Below are positions 52,408 to 61,749 of a stretch of 64,000 bases of DNA, piece after piece. Each line of letters starts with the position of its first letter. Within the stretch, counting starts at the first letter, position 1. Under the pieces are notes generated by a model, which did not search any database, was not told where the DNA came from, and saw only the letters and a program-made list of their open reading frames with translations. The translations under genes were made by a program, and so were the position numbers. The stretch comes from an uncultured Pirellulaceae bacterium (lineage in GTDB: Bacteria > Planctomycetota > Planctomycetia > Pirellulales > Pirellulaceae): NCBI GenBank assembly GCA_938083195.1, contig CALKCK010000020.1:124001-188000 (forward strand), written 5' to 3'.

Positions 52408-53925
52408 ATGTTAAAGACACTGTATCAATTGGCTTTTCGGTACATCAAAGTCAAAGAAATCTACCAAGAGGTCGTAATCGAAGAACGTCTGACCAACATC
52501 AGACCAAAAATTCGAAAAGATATCGAAGCGTTGCTGTTTCACTCGGATAAGAATTGCGAGTACTTCCGAGGTAAGTTCACTGAATTCTTAACACAGTCGT
52601 CCGAACTCTCCGATGATGAGTTCTTTGAATCTTACGCTAAGCTACCAGCGCTCTCGAAACAGGATTATGCTGAGGCAGGGCAATCGGTAATGACGGATCG
52701 CTGGGCCTCCGTCGACCCAGCCGAAAATACTTTTTCGGTTGAAGGGAAACCATTGGAGTCCCTTCGGCGGCTTCGCAATGACGACTATTTGATGCCCATG
52801 GCAACCGGCGGATCTACGTCGTCGCCACTCTCAATCATGATGACCAAGCAGCATATGTTCTCTATGCTGTTCACATTTTTCAAATGCTGGTATCGCATGG
52901 GTTGGCGACCAGGTGAACGGATGCTGATCTTTTACCCAAAGAACACTTACAACATCGATGACATGGTCAAATTCAACCGCCTCAGTAAATGGCTTGGATT
53001 TAAATACCATCTCTTCGACAAGATCGATGAAAAAACAGTACGAGGGTTGATCGACGACATCAATCAGTACAAACCAAAGTTGTTATTGGTGTTCCCTTCG
53101 CCAATGAACATGATTGCGAACACAGTCAAACGCTTCAACTTGGACATTAAACATCATCCTGAATTAATCAACGTCAGCGGCGAGACATTTTTCGACTGTC
53201 AGCGAAAACATATTCAATCGATTTTTTACAAATCTAAAATTGAAGATTCTTACGGATCTGTGGAACTAGGAGAATTGGCCCATGAAACCCCAGATGGTCT
53301 TGAGATTTTTGCCAACGTTGCGTACGTAGAAACGGAACCCAACGACGCTGGACAACCAGAAATGATCATTACCCGTTTGAACACTTCTGATTTCCCATTC
53401 ATCCGATATAAAATGCGAGACATCGCGGACGTTGAATTCCGCACCTATCCCGATGGAACCGAAAAATATTTGATTACGAAAATTGAGGGCAAAGACTCGA
53501 ACTTTATAATGAACGACCGTGGTGAGCGATTTTACCCCTCGTTTTTTAATAAATTCGTTAATGATCTCAACGCGATCGTTTCCGACAGCGTTATTGAAAT
53601 TAAGGTATTTGAAAAGGGCCAGCGGGAATTGGAGGTTCAGTTCATTCTCTCTGACAACCAATTCGCGGACCAAGTCCGTTTAGAGAGTACACGACTCCTG
53701 TCCGAACGCTTAAGTAACGAAATGGATTTCGTCATTCGTTTCGTTGACTTCATTGACCACGACTACCGACGTAAGTATCGAGTCATTCAGCGTATCGGTG
53801 ACATTGAATTTGCCGGCGGAATGGTTGGGGATGAGAGTAAAACCGGCGCTATCAATGAAGTTGTCTCGGACGCTTCGGAGAAATCTGACAGAGACTTGAA
53901 TACGCCAAGCAATTCGATCGCCTGA
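52408..53925 (+). CDS. Phenylacetate-CoA ligase-like adenylate-forming enzyme (PaaK/CapK-type)
   Basis: A 505-residue AMP-forming ligase-like protein. The phosphate-binding loop is MATGGSTSSPLSIMMT. Further family segments are the NVSGETFFDCQRKHIQ stretch, the acyl-adenylate motif DSYGSVELGELAHE, and FPFIRYKMRDIADVEF. The order is that of phenylacetate-CoA ligase and capsule-type CapK enzymes. It would activate a carboxylate as acyl-AMP, then pass it to CoA or an acceptor; the substrate is unknown. Cytoplasmic. It ends 27 bp from an opposing probable oxygenase gene. The region upstream is long and lacks other genes. Confidence 0.85.
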   Translation: MLKTLYQLAFRYIKVKEIYQEVVIEERLTNIRPKIRKDIEALLFHSDKNCEYFRGKFTEFLTQSSELSDDEFFESYAKLPALSKQDYAEAGQSVMTDRWASVDPAENTFSVEGKPLESLRRLRNDDYLMPMATGGSTSSPLSIMMTKQHMFSMLFTFFKCWYRMGWRPGERMLIFYPKNTYNIDDMVKFNRLSKWLGFKYHLFDKIDEKTVRGLIDDINQYKPKLLLVFPSPMNMIANTVKRFNLDIKHHPELINVSGETFFDCQRKHIQSIFYKSKIEDSYGSVELGELAHETPDGLEIFANVAYVETEPNDAGQPEMIITRLNTSDFPFIRYKMRDIADVEFRTYPDGTEKYLITKIEGKDSNFIMNDRGERFYPSFFNKFVNDLNAIVSDSVIEIKVFEKGQRELEVQFILSDNQFADQVRLESTRLLSERLSNEMDFVIRFVDFIDHDYRRKYRVIQRIGDIEFAGGMVGDESKTGAINEVVSDASEKSDRDLNTPSNSIA

Positions 53926-53951
53926 TGCGGGTAAAATTTATCCTCGCTGGT

Positions 53952-54740
53952 CTATAGCTCTTCGGCTGTCCAACGTTTAACCAAACTCCCATTGGCTTCG
54001 GTCGAGGTCTTGGGCGTTCGGTAAGACCTTCGATGTTGCATGGTCTCATCTAAATTTTTGTGGTTATTACAAATCAAACGAGATTCCCCCATTTCCCAGG
54101 GTTCCACGTAGGCGTTCGCCTGCTCGTCCACTCGTCGAAAATAAGCACGGCAGGACTCTGCATCTAACTCTCGCCGCACTAGTCGCGTTATTCGCCCTTG
54201 AATTCGATCCCAGTTTTCGACTGGCGGATGTTCCGCAGCCGAACGAGAAAACTGATCCAGTGTCGGCTGGAGTTCGCCGTGAACCAAGATCTCCTTTGGT
54301 AAGGTACGCAACATCGCTACCAATACCGAACGAAACGGAGCGATCGCCGTTGCGATATTTCTTGTCACTAGCTGATGAGGCATTCGAATTTCAACAACCC
54401 TGGGCTTCACTGGGCAACTACACCCATCATGATGATAATACTCAGCCTGGCTCAACTTACCATAACTCGACTTCCCCCGAACTTTACGATAAGTAGGCTC
54501 TGCAGATCGAACATGTTTGCATACTACCAAGCCCTCCTCGTCCACAATATCTAGGAACTGATTGCGAACATCTTTTCGCAACAACACCTGATGAAGATAA
54601 TCGTCATCGCAAGAATGCAGTTCGGCAGCACGGTTAATCACTATCCCAAAATCATGCGGACGCGTGATTTGAAAATTTTCGCCACCTAGCTCAACAGTCT
54701 CGATCTCGCAATTCAACGCGTCAGTTCGTTCAGTTTTCAA
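53952..54740 (-). CDS. Putative Fe(II)/2-oxoglutarate-dependent oxygenase
   Basis: A 262-residue protein without a family name I can assign with certainty. Two features resemble the clavaminate synthase/TauD-type non-heme iron oxygenases. The first is an HxD pair at His103-Asp105 in AEYYHHDGCSCPVKPRVVEI. The second is a C-terminal block GESRLICNNHKNLDETMQHR followed by RSYRT, matching the usual arrangement of distal iron His (His236) and 2-oxoglutarate Arg (Arg238 or Arg241). No signal peptide is seen. It is convergent with the adenylate-forming ligase gene, so a joint small-molecule role is possible but speculative. Confidence 0.5.
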   Translation of the reverse strand: MKTERTDALNCEIETVELGGENFQITRPHDFGIVINRAAELHSCDDDYLHQVLLRKDVRNQFLDIVDEEGLVVCKHVRSAEPTYRKVRGKSSYGKLSQAEYYHHDGCSCPVKPRVVEIRMPHQLVTRNIATAIAPFRSVLVAMLRTLPKEILVHGELQPTLDQFSRSAAEHPPVENWDRIQGRITRLVRRELDAESCRAYFRRVDEQANAYVEPWEMGESRLICNNHKNLDETMQHRRSYRTPKTSTEANGSLVKRWTAEEL

Positions 54741-54975
54741 TCAGGACACCTCGATAAAATCAGTAAATCAAGCCGAACAGTTTACTCTAAATCGTTACGA
54801 TCAGCCTACCGTGAATCATAGTTTTCGAACAACGATTCTTGCTAAAGCAACCTTTGATAGACCTCAAAATCAGCTCGAGGGCATTCAATTCGAACAAAGG
54901 CTACCTACAGGATTCGGTCTACTGAGTGATCGATAAATTGAGTTCAACAGCTCTCTCACGCATACAAAATCACGC

Positions 54976-56592
54976 CTATCGCCGCTTAACTTTCAGCTCC
55001 ATCTCCTCCGCCCAGTCAAACCAGTAGCTAGACATACGTTCAACCCGCTGGGGGTCTTGAGCTGCCAAGTCATTGATCTCGCACCGATCAACAGATAGAT
55101 CATAAAGCTGCCAACTTTTTTTAGAATTGAGTTTATCCCAAACTAACTTCCAATTCCCCTCCCTGACTGCCCGATTCCCTGCCCATTGCCAACAAAGTTG
55201 AGAATGCCCTTCACGAGAATCTCCTTTCAATAAATTGACCATACTCTTGCCCTCCACAGGAAGGAGTTCAATCCCCTTAAACTGTTTTGGGTAATCTCCA
55301 CCGCCCAGCTCGACCAAGGTTGGTAGGAAGTCAATTATATGAGCCACGTCACGATTAATGGTTCCTTGTGGAATAACTTTTGGCCACCACGCAATCATCG
55401 GTGTTGTGATTCCACCTTCATTAAGCCAGCTTTTATATCGACGGAACGGAGCATTTTGCGCCCAACCCCAGGCAGGCCCAACGGCCACATAATCATCCCC
55501 GGGTCCGGGAATCCGTTTTTCTGGATCGCGTCCGCCAGGTTCTTCGGCGCAACCTCCGTTATCGGATAAAAATAGGATGAGCGTGTCTTCATCATGTCCC
55601 GTCTGGGACAACGTTTTTAAGAGCCGGCCAATGTTCTGGTCGACACTGTCAATCATCGCTGCGTAAACCGCCATTCGATGATCTTCAAAATCTTGATTCG
55701 CATTCGCCCATGAGTAAGCCCGACTCTCACCTTCACTCAATTTCCAAGACTCCGCGGCCAATCCCATTTCTTGCTGGCGTCGGAATCGATTTTCTCGCAT
55801 TTCATCCCATCCCCCCCGAAACTTTCCGCGATACTTGGCAACGTCTGCCGGCTTGGCTTGAATGGGATAGTGCGGGGCAGTGTAGGTCAGATGAATAAAA
55901 AATGGTTTTTTTGACCGATCGGCGGCATGAATTGCCTCGATTGCCGAGTCGGTGAATGCATCCGTCGTATAAAAATCTGCAGGAAAATCGGTGATTAGTT
56001 TATCGTTTTTACCGAACACTCGCGTCCGGCCTCCCTTGTATTTTGGATCCGGCTGAACTGGATTAAAAAAGTTACAACACCCGTCAAGCAGTCCATAAAA
56101 CGAATCAAACCCGCGGTAAAATGGATGATTTATTTTTTCACGTCCGAGATGCCATTTTCCACACAGTGCGGTCCGGTATCCACACTGCTGCATGACCTCG
56201 CCGAGTGTCACCATGTTGGTTCGTAAATGACGGTTGCCGTTGGTACCCCGCGGATAGAGTCCCGTAAGAATCGAGGCGCGAGTCGTGGTGCACTTCGCAT
56301 TATTATAAAACTGCGTAAAACGCATGCCACCTCGAGCGAGACGATCCAAATTCTCCGTTTCTACTTCTCCTCCGTAACAACCAATATCAGAAAACCCCAT
56401 ATCATCAACCATAATCAGAATTACATTTGGCTTGGCACCCTCTTTCTCACTACCTTCTGAAGTAGCGACAAAAAGGTTTGAATCAAACTGATCACTGACG
56501 AAAGCAAATACTTGTTTCGCCGAAGCAAAAAGATTGAGAGTTGCAAAAATGCAAATTGCAACAAATAGGAACCGCCTCAAGTAAACATTCAT
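54976..56592 (-). CDS. Exported arylsulfatase with atypical CTTTR active-site motif
   Basis: A 538-residue sulfatase. A signal/anchor segment (FLFVAICIFATLNLFASA) precedes PNVILIMVDDMGFSDIGCYG (metal-binding aspartates), GGMRFTQFYNNAKCTTTRAS, WHLGREKINHPFYRGFDSFY, the LILFLSDNGGC metal site, and the arylsulfatase tail region. The residue to be converted to formylglycine is Cys101. In its motif Thr103 replaces the usual Pro of CxPxR, so recognition by formylglycine-generating enzyme may be altered. The ATG at 56592, just after GGCGGA, is chosen over a GTG four codons upstream. It would remove sulfate esters from extracellular polysaccharides. Confidence 0.9.
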   Translation of the reverse strand: MNVYLRRFLFVAICIFATLNLFASAKQVFAFVSDQFDSNLFVATSEGSEKEGAKPNVILIMVDDMGFSDIGCYGGEVETENLDRLARGGMRFTQFYNNAKCTTTRASILTGLYPRGTNGNRHLRTNMVTLGEVMQQCGYRTALCGKWHLGREKINHPFYRGFDSFYGLLDGCCNFFNPVQPDPKYKGGRTRVFGKNDKLITDFPADFYTTDAFTDSAIEAIHAADRSKKPFFIHLTYTAPHYPIQAKPADVAKYRGKFRGGWDEMRENRFRRQQEMGLAAESWKLSEGESRAYSWANANQDFEDHRMAVYAAMIDSVDQNIGRLLKTLSQTGHDEDTLILFLSDNGGCAEEPGGRDPEKRIPGPGDDYVAVGPAWGWAQNAPFRRYKSWLNEGGITTPMIAWWPKVIPQGTINRDVAHIIDFLPTLVELGGGDYPKQFKGIELLPVEGKSMVNLLKGDSREGHSQLCWQWAGNRAVREGNWKLVWDKLNSKKSWQLYDLSVDRCEINDLAAQDPQRVERMSSYWFDWAEEMELKVKRR

Positions 56593-56988
56593 TCCGCCTG
56601 ACACTCACTTTCTGAACATCTTAAAATCAAAGAAACTTGTCTTGAAACCTCGCTTAACACACTCTACCGCATTCGAGCGAATCACTTCCCTTAGAACATT
56701 ACTCACCTGCAAAACTGCAAAACTGCATGTCAGATCGTCTCTGAAAATTGAAGAACCTCGAAACGACTTACGATCACGCTGCATGATAACGGTATTTGGG
56801 ATAGATTCCAAAGAAATACAAATGCTCGCGAAGTTATTGTGAGGAAACAAGACGGTTCGATGAATTTCCAATTGAGGCTAATGTGGACTCGGCAACACCA
56901 CCAAACAAGATTAAAATTTTGTGTCTAAACCCAATACTTTCACCAAACTTTGCAACGACTATCAATTCACTTTAATCGAACCCTCGCT
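56593..56988. other. Intergenic region between divergent genes
   Basis: About 395 bp. Opposing open frames here look non-coding. A short tandem repeat of CTGCAAAA (two exact copies and CTGCA, 56707-56727) is the only structure noted. Promoters for the sulfatase and hydroxyacid dehydrogenase genes should lie here. Confidence 0.4.
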
Positions 56989-57996
56989 ATGCCATCCGAT
57001 ACTATCGTCACCTGTTTTCCACTATCCGAATCCGACGCCGACATCATTCGCGCCGCGGCCGCGGATGATTTTGATGTGATTGTTGCAAACCAAGAGACCA
57101 TTTCCAAAGAAATTTTTAAAGCTGACATTTTTTGTGGTCATGCCAAGGTTCCAGTTGACTGGCAACACGTTGTCACCAACGGCAAACTAAAATGGATTCA
57201 ATCGTCAGCAGCCGGCTTGGACCACTGCTTGGTTCCACCGGTTATTGAATCAAAGATCTTGGTTAGCGGTTGTTCGGGACTATTCGCTCCGCAGGTCGGC
57301 GAGCAAATGATGTCGCTCCTGATGGGCTTGATTCGACGAAGTCCAGTATTTTTCAAAGCACAACAAGCAAAACAGTTTATCCGCCGCCCGACAGATAATC
57401 TGTTCGGTAAAACCATCGGAATTGCGGGACTAGGCGGGAATGGACAACGGATAGCTCAAATTCTTCGGCCAATGGTGAACCGAATCATTGCTACCGATTG
57501 TTTTGTCGATTCAGGACAAGAACTGCTGGCCAACGGCGTAATCGATCAACTCTTGCCAGCGACAAGCTTGGAAGAAATGCTCCCGGAAATTGACATTTTC
57601 ATCATCACTCTGCCTCTTTCCTCCACGAATGAAAATAGAATTGGGAAAGAGCAATTTGATCTCCTAAAACCTGGTGCGTATGTCATCAACGTTGGAAGGG
57701 GATCGGTTGTAGAAACTCAAAGTATGGTCGACGCACTCTCAAGCGGCCGACTCGGAGGTGCCGGCATTGATGTCGTTGACCCAGAACCCTTGCCCGCATC
57801 CTCGCCTTTATGGGAGATGGACAATGTAATTATCTCTCCTCATGTCGGCGCTCAATCTCCATTAAGAATACCCGTCACAATTGATATTTTCTGCAAGAAC
57901 ATCAGTCGATTCTTAGCGGGCCAGTCACTGCTCAATCAAGTCGACAAAACTCTAGGTTTCCCACTCCCAGAACATCGAATTCCGTTTAAGTGGTAA
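56989..57996 (+). CDS. D-isomer-specific 2-hydroxyacid dehydrogenase
   Basis: A 335-residue dehydrogenase. The catalytic elements are visible: coenzyme motif IGIAGLGGNGQRIAQIL, catalytic Arg in INVGRGSVVETQSM, Glu in VDPEPLPASSPLW, and His in VIISPHVGAQSP. The N-terminal substrate domain (FKADIFCGHAKVPVDW, KLKWIQSSAAGLDHCL) is typical of the glyoxylate/hydroxypyruvate and phosphoglycerate dehydrogenase branch. The ATG at 56989 is chosen; an upstream in-frame start adds an unrelated 13 residues. Substrate unknown; cytoplasmic; monocistronic. Confidence 0.92.
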   Translation: MPSDTIVTCFPLSESDADIIRAAAADDFDVIVANQETISKEIFKADIFCGHAKVPVDWQHVVTNGKLKWIQSSAAGLDHCLVPPVIESKILVSGCSGLFAPQVGEQMMSLLMGLIRRSPVFFKAQQAKQFIRRPTDNLFGKTIGIAGLGGNGQRIAQILRPMVNRIIATDCFVDSGQELLANGVIDQLLPATSLEEMLPEIDIFIITLPLSSTNENRIGKEQFDLLKPGAYVINVGRGSVVETQSMVDALSSGRLGGAGIDVVDPEPLPASSPLWEMDNVIISPHVGAQSPLRIPVTIDIFCKNISRFLAGQSLLNQVDKTLGFPLPEHRIPFKW

Positions 57997-58149
57997 AGTT
58001 TCTAAAAGAATAGGCTAACTAAAAGAATTCAAGGTAGCCCAATACAGAGAGGTTTGTCACAATATACAGCAGGGTTAGCACCCTTCATGATGGCGAATCT
58101 CAGCGAGATTGTTCACTGATATAAATTTGCATTACCAAGGAACTATTCA

Positions 58150-59313
58150 TTGGATTTGGACGGCGAAAATCTGAACATCACTTCGGAAGAAGACTTATCC
58201 CCCACGGTAACGCAGGAGGGGGAATTCGTAATCAATCAGTGCTCAGAGCTTTACAATCTTTATGAAGAAATCCTGCGTGAAAAAAGACATAGCTGGACAA
58301 CCCATCTTCGACTGCTGACAAAATTAGGATCTGGTGGTCAGGGGGTTGTATATTTGACGGAAAGACGCGGCTCGGACGGATTTACGCTGCCTGTTGCCTT
58401 GAAAATCTTTTCTCCTGAACGCTATTCATCCCCGAACCATTACGACTCTGACATGTCACGCATGGGACGGGTGGCAGCGAAAGTTGCTCGAATCCAGCAT
58501 GAAAATCTTTTAGTTGTTGAAAATTTTCTAGACCGTGATCGAATTCGGATGATGGTCATGGAGTGGGTAGAGGGCTTCGATCTTAGACGGCTGCTGACGC
58601 CTAAAATGTTTGGGACGGTAAAAGAACGATTCAGTGAAAAACGCTGGGAATATATCAACGACGTACTCGTTACCGTCGGTCCTGAGCAACCTCGATTCAA
58701 GCCGGGAGTCGCTATCGCCATCGTTCGCGATTGCCTTGAAGCACTCGCCGCAATGCACCGCCATGGAATTGTTCATGGCGATGTAAAACCGGGCAATATC
58801 ATGCTCAAACGAAGCGGACATGCAAAGATCATCGACATTGGTTCAGCCTTCGACATCGCCGATCCTCCGCAACGGAGAGCTTGCACGCCGTCTTACGCAG
58901 CGCTCGAAGTCCTAAAAGGTACTGATAATACTCCGCGAAGTGACTTGGCCAGCCTTGGCTACGTGACCGTAGAACTTCTTGCGGGCAAACCAGTTTTTGG
59001 GGGCATCAATGATTTCGCCAAATTAATTGAGGCGAAACAAACACTTCCACAGCGTTTGCATGAAATCTTACCAGCTGAAGTATCAACCAACGAATTGCTA
59101 ATGTCATTTTGCCAAGGACTGATTGACCCTGATCCGGAAAAACGTTTTCAATCTGCCGAAGCAGCCGACCTTGTTGAAATCGGGGCAGCAGCTTTCCATC
59201 GGCAATTGGTCAAAGACGATCTCGCATCCGAATATGAAAATGACATTCGAATTTGGATTGACGAGTTATTGGAAATTGAAGCTGCCAGTCCCGGTTTTCT
59301 AACAGACAATTAG
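58150..59313 (+). CDS. Non-RD Ser/Thr protein kinase with DIG motif
   Basis: A 387-residue cytoplasmic kinase. An N-terminal extension of about 55 residues precedes LGSGGQGVVYL (59-69), Lys85 in VALKIF, an acidic-basic insert, HGDVKPGN (209-216), and DIGSAF (229-234) where most kinases have DFG. There is no transmembrane segment. HGD instead of HRD makes it non-RD, and Ile for Phe in DFG is unusual, though Asp229 and the catalytic Asp211 remain, so activity is plausible. The TTG start is supported by AAGGAA eight bases before it. Its stop codon overlaps the stop of the opposing 75-residue gene. Confidence 0.85.
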   Translation: MDLDGENLNITSEEDLSPTVTQEGEFVINQCSELYNLYEEILREKRHSWTTHLRLLTKLGSGGQGVVYLTERRGSDGFTLPVALKIFSPERYSSPNHYDSDMSRMGRVAAKVARIQHENLLVVENFLDRDRIRMMVMEWVEGFDLRRLLTPKMFGTVKERFSEKRWEYINDVLVTVGPEQPRFKPGVAIAIVRDCLEALAAMHRHGIVHGDVKPGNIMLKRSGHAKIIDIGSAFDIADPPQRRACTPSYAALEVLKGTDNTPRSDLASLGYVTVELLAGKPVFGGINDFAKLIEAKQTLPQRLHEILPAEVSTNELLMSFCQGLIDPDPEKRFQSAEAADLVEIGAAAFHRQLVKDDLASEYENDIRIWIDELLEIEAASPGFLTDN

Positions 59314-59537
59314 GCCCAATCGAGGCCAGTCGTTTTTTTAATTCGATCCTCGAAGTCGCCTAGCAAACCTCCGATGACGCCCCACTTATTAGGCCGGCGG
59401 ACTTCGATATCTCCTTGCTGATTGATCCTCACAATTGATGAGATCACAACCCCCGCCGCAGACAAGTCTTGAGAATGCAACTCTCCATCGTTAATGATCT
59501 CATCTAATGTTTCACCGGTCATCTCAATAAATTTCAT
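59310..59537 (-). CDS. Small conserved-looking protein antisense to kinase end
   Basis: A 75-residue protein, not recognised. It starts MKFIEMTGETLDEIINDGEL, has a central hydrophobic-polar beta-like stretch (GVVISSIVRINQQGDIEVRR) and ends WGVIGGLLGDFEDRIKKTTG. No membrane segment or signal peptide. Regular alternation and a sensible composition favour a real gene. Its TAA shares bases TTAG with the TAG of the kinase on the other strand. A functional link to the kinase is only suggested by position. Confidence 0.6.
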   Translation of the reverse strand: MKFIEMTGETLDEIINDGELHSQDLSAAGVVISSIVRINQQGDIEVRRPNKWGVIGGLLGDFEDRIKKTTGLDWA

Positions 59538-59900
59538 AACCAATCCATATTAATTTTGTTGGCGGCAAGTGGCCCTAGCCAGCGAATCTATTCATTGCAA
59601 AAACTCCTCCAATCAATGAAGAACTTCGCAAACCTCGAAAAAGCAAATGTTGAAAATCAAGCTTGCCCATGCGAACGCCACAGGTTCATACCTTTATGAT
59701 AGGCAGATTTATCGAAAAACTCCAATTTTCAATTCTTTTCCCGGCACCGAGAACCTTCGACTCAAATATAGCTGCACCGGCATTCCATTTAGGACAAGTT
59801 TTAGCAGGGCCGATTGAGCACTCCTGTCTCTCCACCGAGGGGCTTCAATTATCACAGTAATTGGTATGATGCTTAATGAGTAACTCGACATAGGTAAACA
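59538..59900. other. Gene-free stretch upstream of the pseudouridine synthase gene
   Basis: About 360 bp with no gene, repeat or hairpin that I can support. It should contain the promoters of the small leftward gene and of the rightward pseudouridine synthase gene. Confidence 0.4.
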
Positions 59901-60935
59901 ATGATCAACGACGAATCTGGTTCAGCCAGCGAAAACCCCAACTCGCAAGATACCGAACAATCAGCCGATTGGCAGACGCTGACAGTCACTGAAGAAGAAC
60001 ATCTTGAGCGGCTCGACGCCTTCTTGGTTCGCCACTTTCCAAAATTCAGTCGCGTAAAATTACAACGAGCCATTGCTGCCAAACAAGTCCGAGTTGCTGG
60101 TAATCAAGCGAAATCTTCTACTCGACTTAAACGGGAGCAAAAGGTCGAATTCCGTCCACCTCAACCGGAACCGGAAAATACGATTCCAGAAGACATACCG
60201 CTGGACATTCTTTTTGAGGATGACCACCTCGTGGCAATCAATAAACCTCCCTCGATGGTGGTTCATCCTGCAAAAGGTCATTGGTCCGGCACCCTCACCG
60301 CCGCGCTTGCATTTCATTTCCAACAGCTCAGCTCGATCGGGGGCGCGACTCGACCCGGCATTGTCCATCGACTCGATCGCGACACCAGCGGTGTCATTCT
60401 AGTTGCGAAATCTGACACAGCTCACATCAACCTAGCGAGCCAATTCGAAAAACGCCTCGTGGAAAAAGAGTACTTCGCAATCGTCTCTCCTTCTCCCAAC
60501 CACGATCGCGACATCATTGATAAACCGATCGGAGCACATCCTTACCAAAGAGAGAAAAAGGCAATTCGGATTGGACACTCGACTAGTCGAAACGCAAGTT
60601 CCTTCTTCGAAGTGATCGAAAGATTCCAAGGCTTTGCCAGCGTAAGGGTGAAACCCAAAACAGGCAGAACCCATCAGATCCGAGTGCACATGGCACACAT
60701 CGGTTGCTCAGTGCTTTGTGATCGTCTCTACAGTGGTCGTGCAAAATTACACCTGCACGATTTAACACGAAAGAATCAAGATCAAACAATCTTGCTTGAG
60801 AGACAAGCGTTACATGCTCGTCATATAAAATTTAAGCATCCAATCGAGGGACGCGAAATGTCGATCTCAGCGCCGATTCCCGACGACATCGAAAAAACAG
60901 AGCAGGCCATCCGAGAACTTCGGCCGTTAACCTAG
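59901..60935 (+). CDS. RluA-family 23S rRNA pseudouridine synthase (RluD-like)
   Basis: A 344-residue enzyme that isomerises uridine to pseudouridine in rRNA. An S4 RNA-binding domain (ERLDAFLVRHFPKFSRVKLQ, IAAKQVRVAGNQ) precedes the catalytic domain. That domain has IVHRLDRDTSGVILVAKSD (catalytic Asp in RLDRDTSG), VKPKTGRTHQIRVHMAHIGC and LHARHIKFKHPI. The arrangement is that of RluD, which modifies helix 69 of 23S rRNA, but RluC-type specificity cannot be excluded. The ATG at 59901 gives a short acidic N-terminus before the S4 domain. Confidence 0.93.
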   Translation: MINDESGSASENPNSQDTEQSADWQTLTVTEEEHLERLDAFLVRHFPKFSRVKLQRAIAAKQVRVAGNQAKSSTRLKREQKVEFRPPQPEPENTIPEDIPLDILFEDDHLVAINKPPSMVVHPAKGHWSGTLTAALAFHFQQLSSIGGATRPGIVHRLDRDTSGVILVAKSDTAHINLASQFEKRLVEKEYFAIVSPSPNHDRDIIDKPIGAHPYQREKKAIRIGHSTSRNASSFFEVIERFQGFASVRVKPKTGRTHQIRVHMAHIGCSVLCDRLYSGRAKLHLHDLTRKNQDQTILLERQALHARHIKFKHPIEGREMSISAPIPDDIEKTEQAIRELRPLT

Positions 60936-61029
60936 TCATTTGTTTCGAAATCGCCGGGCAACCAACAGGCTTAGTACCGTCGCGTTAATTCAACCACGAC
61001 GATTGGGAGCAAATTTTTCCCGGCACGAA

Positions 61030-61671
61030 TTAGTCAGAAACCTTCAAACTCTCTAACATCTTCTTGAAATACTTCTCATTTTTATCAATGGTCGACTTTG
61101 GCCCGTAGAGCTTAACAAAGTAGTTTCCATTGGCTTCGGTTTGTATAATCGCTGCGAGCATACGATAATTTTTACGTTCGACTTTGGGTTTGCCACTAAA
61201 AGGTCCACCAACGGCATCCATAAACGTACCAGTAATGTCGACGAAGTTAACTTTTTGCCCGTCAATTTCCATCGTCTTTTGCTTGGTCTTGTCCGCCGTG
61301 TCACCGCCATCTGGCTGAGTGAATTGCCCTTGCCAGCGGACGATATTTGCTTCAATTGATCCACCAGCACCCATGATCGTCAACCGACCATCAACTTCAT
61401 CCCCTTCGACTTTCGGGATCTTCAATTCAGCATCCAACATCCTGCTTCTGGGCGGAACTGATTTCCAATTACCAGTCGTAGTAAATTTGATGCTATCTTC
61501 AGCGACCAAAACTGTAAGTGGCTTCTTCGGGGTACCGTCCTGTGCGGTCTTAGATTCCTTCAAAGCCGGTTTCTTTTCTGTTGCCGATTCTTGGCAAACA
61601 CCATTTTCAACCACCAAGGCTACGAAAACAAAACCAACTATCCAAGCTATTCTCTGAGCACTAAATCTCAT
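61030..61671 (-). CDS. Exported protein, planctomycete-type, unknown function
   Basis: A 213-residue secreted protein. Signal peptide IAWIVGFVFVALVVENGVCQ is followed by a low-complexity Lys/Ser/Thr spacer. A beta-rich domain follows (SIKFTTTGNWKSVPPRSRML, GRLTIMGAGGSIEANIVRWQ, GQKVNFVDITGTFMDAVGGP, YRMLAAIIQTEANGNYFVKL). Such a domain of about 150 residues appears repeatedly as a hypothetical protein in planctomycetes (from recollection). The ATG at 61671 is chosen to give a compact signal peptide. Function unknown. It lies 358 bp from a zinc-ribbon/GYF protein start and 78 bp from its stop, same strand. Confidence 0.7.
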   Translation of the reverse strand: MRFSAQRIAWIVGFVFVALVVENGVCQESATEKKPALKESKTAQDGTPKKPLTVLVAEDSIKFTTTGNWKSVPPRSRMLDAELKIPKVEGDEVDGRLTIMGAGGSIEANIVRWQGQFTQPDGGDTADKTKQKTMEIDGQKVNFVDITGTFMDAVGGPFSGKPKVERKNYRMLAAIIQTEANGNYFVKLYGPKSTIDKNEKYFKKMLESLKVSD

Positions 61672-61749
61672 CAACACTTACCTTAATTTAAATTCAACCA
61701 AAAAAACTAACTCGCGTTACACAATTGGCAAACGCAAAAGAACTGCTAG

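Noticed and set aside
56605-56871. Small minus-strand gene upstream of the arylsulfatase
   Set aside because: Composition is poor in alanine and glycine, no signal or domain is seen, and it contains the CTGCAAAA repeat. Probably promoter region.
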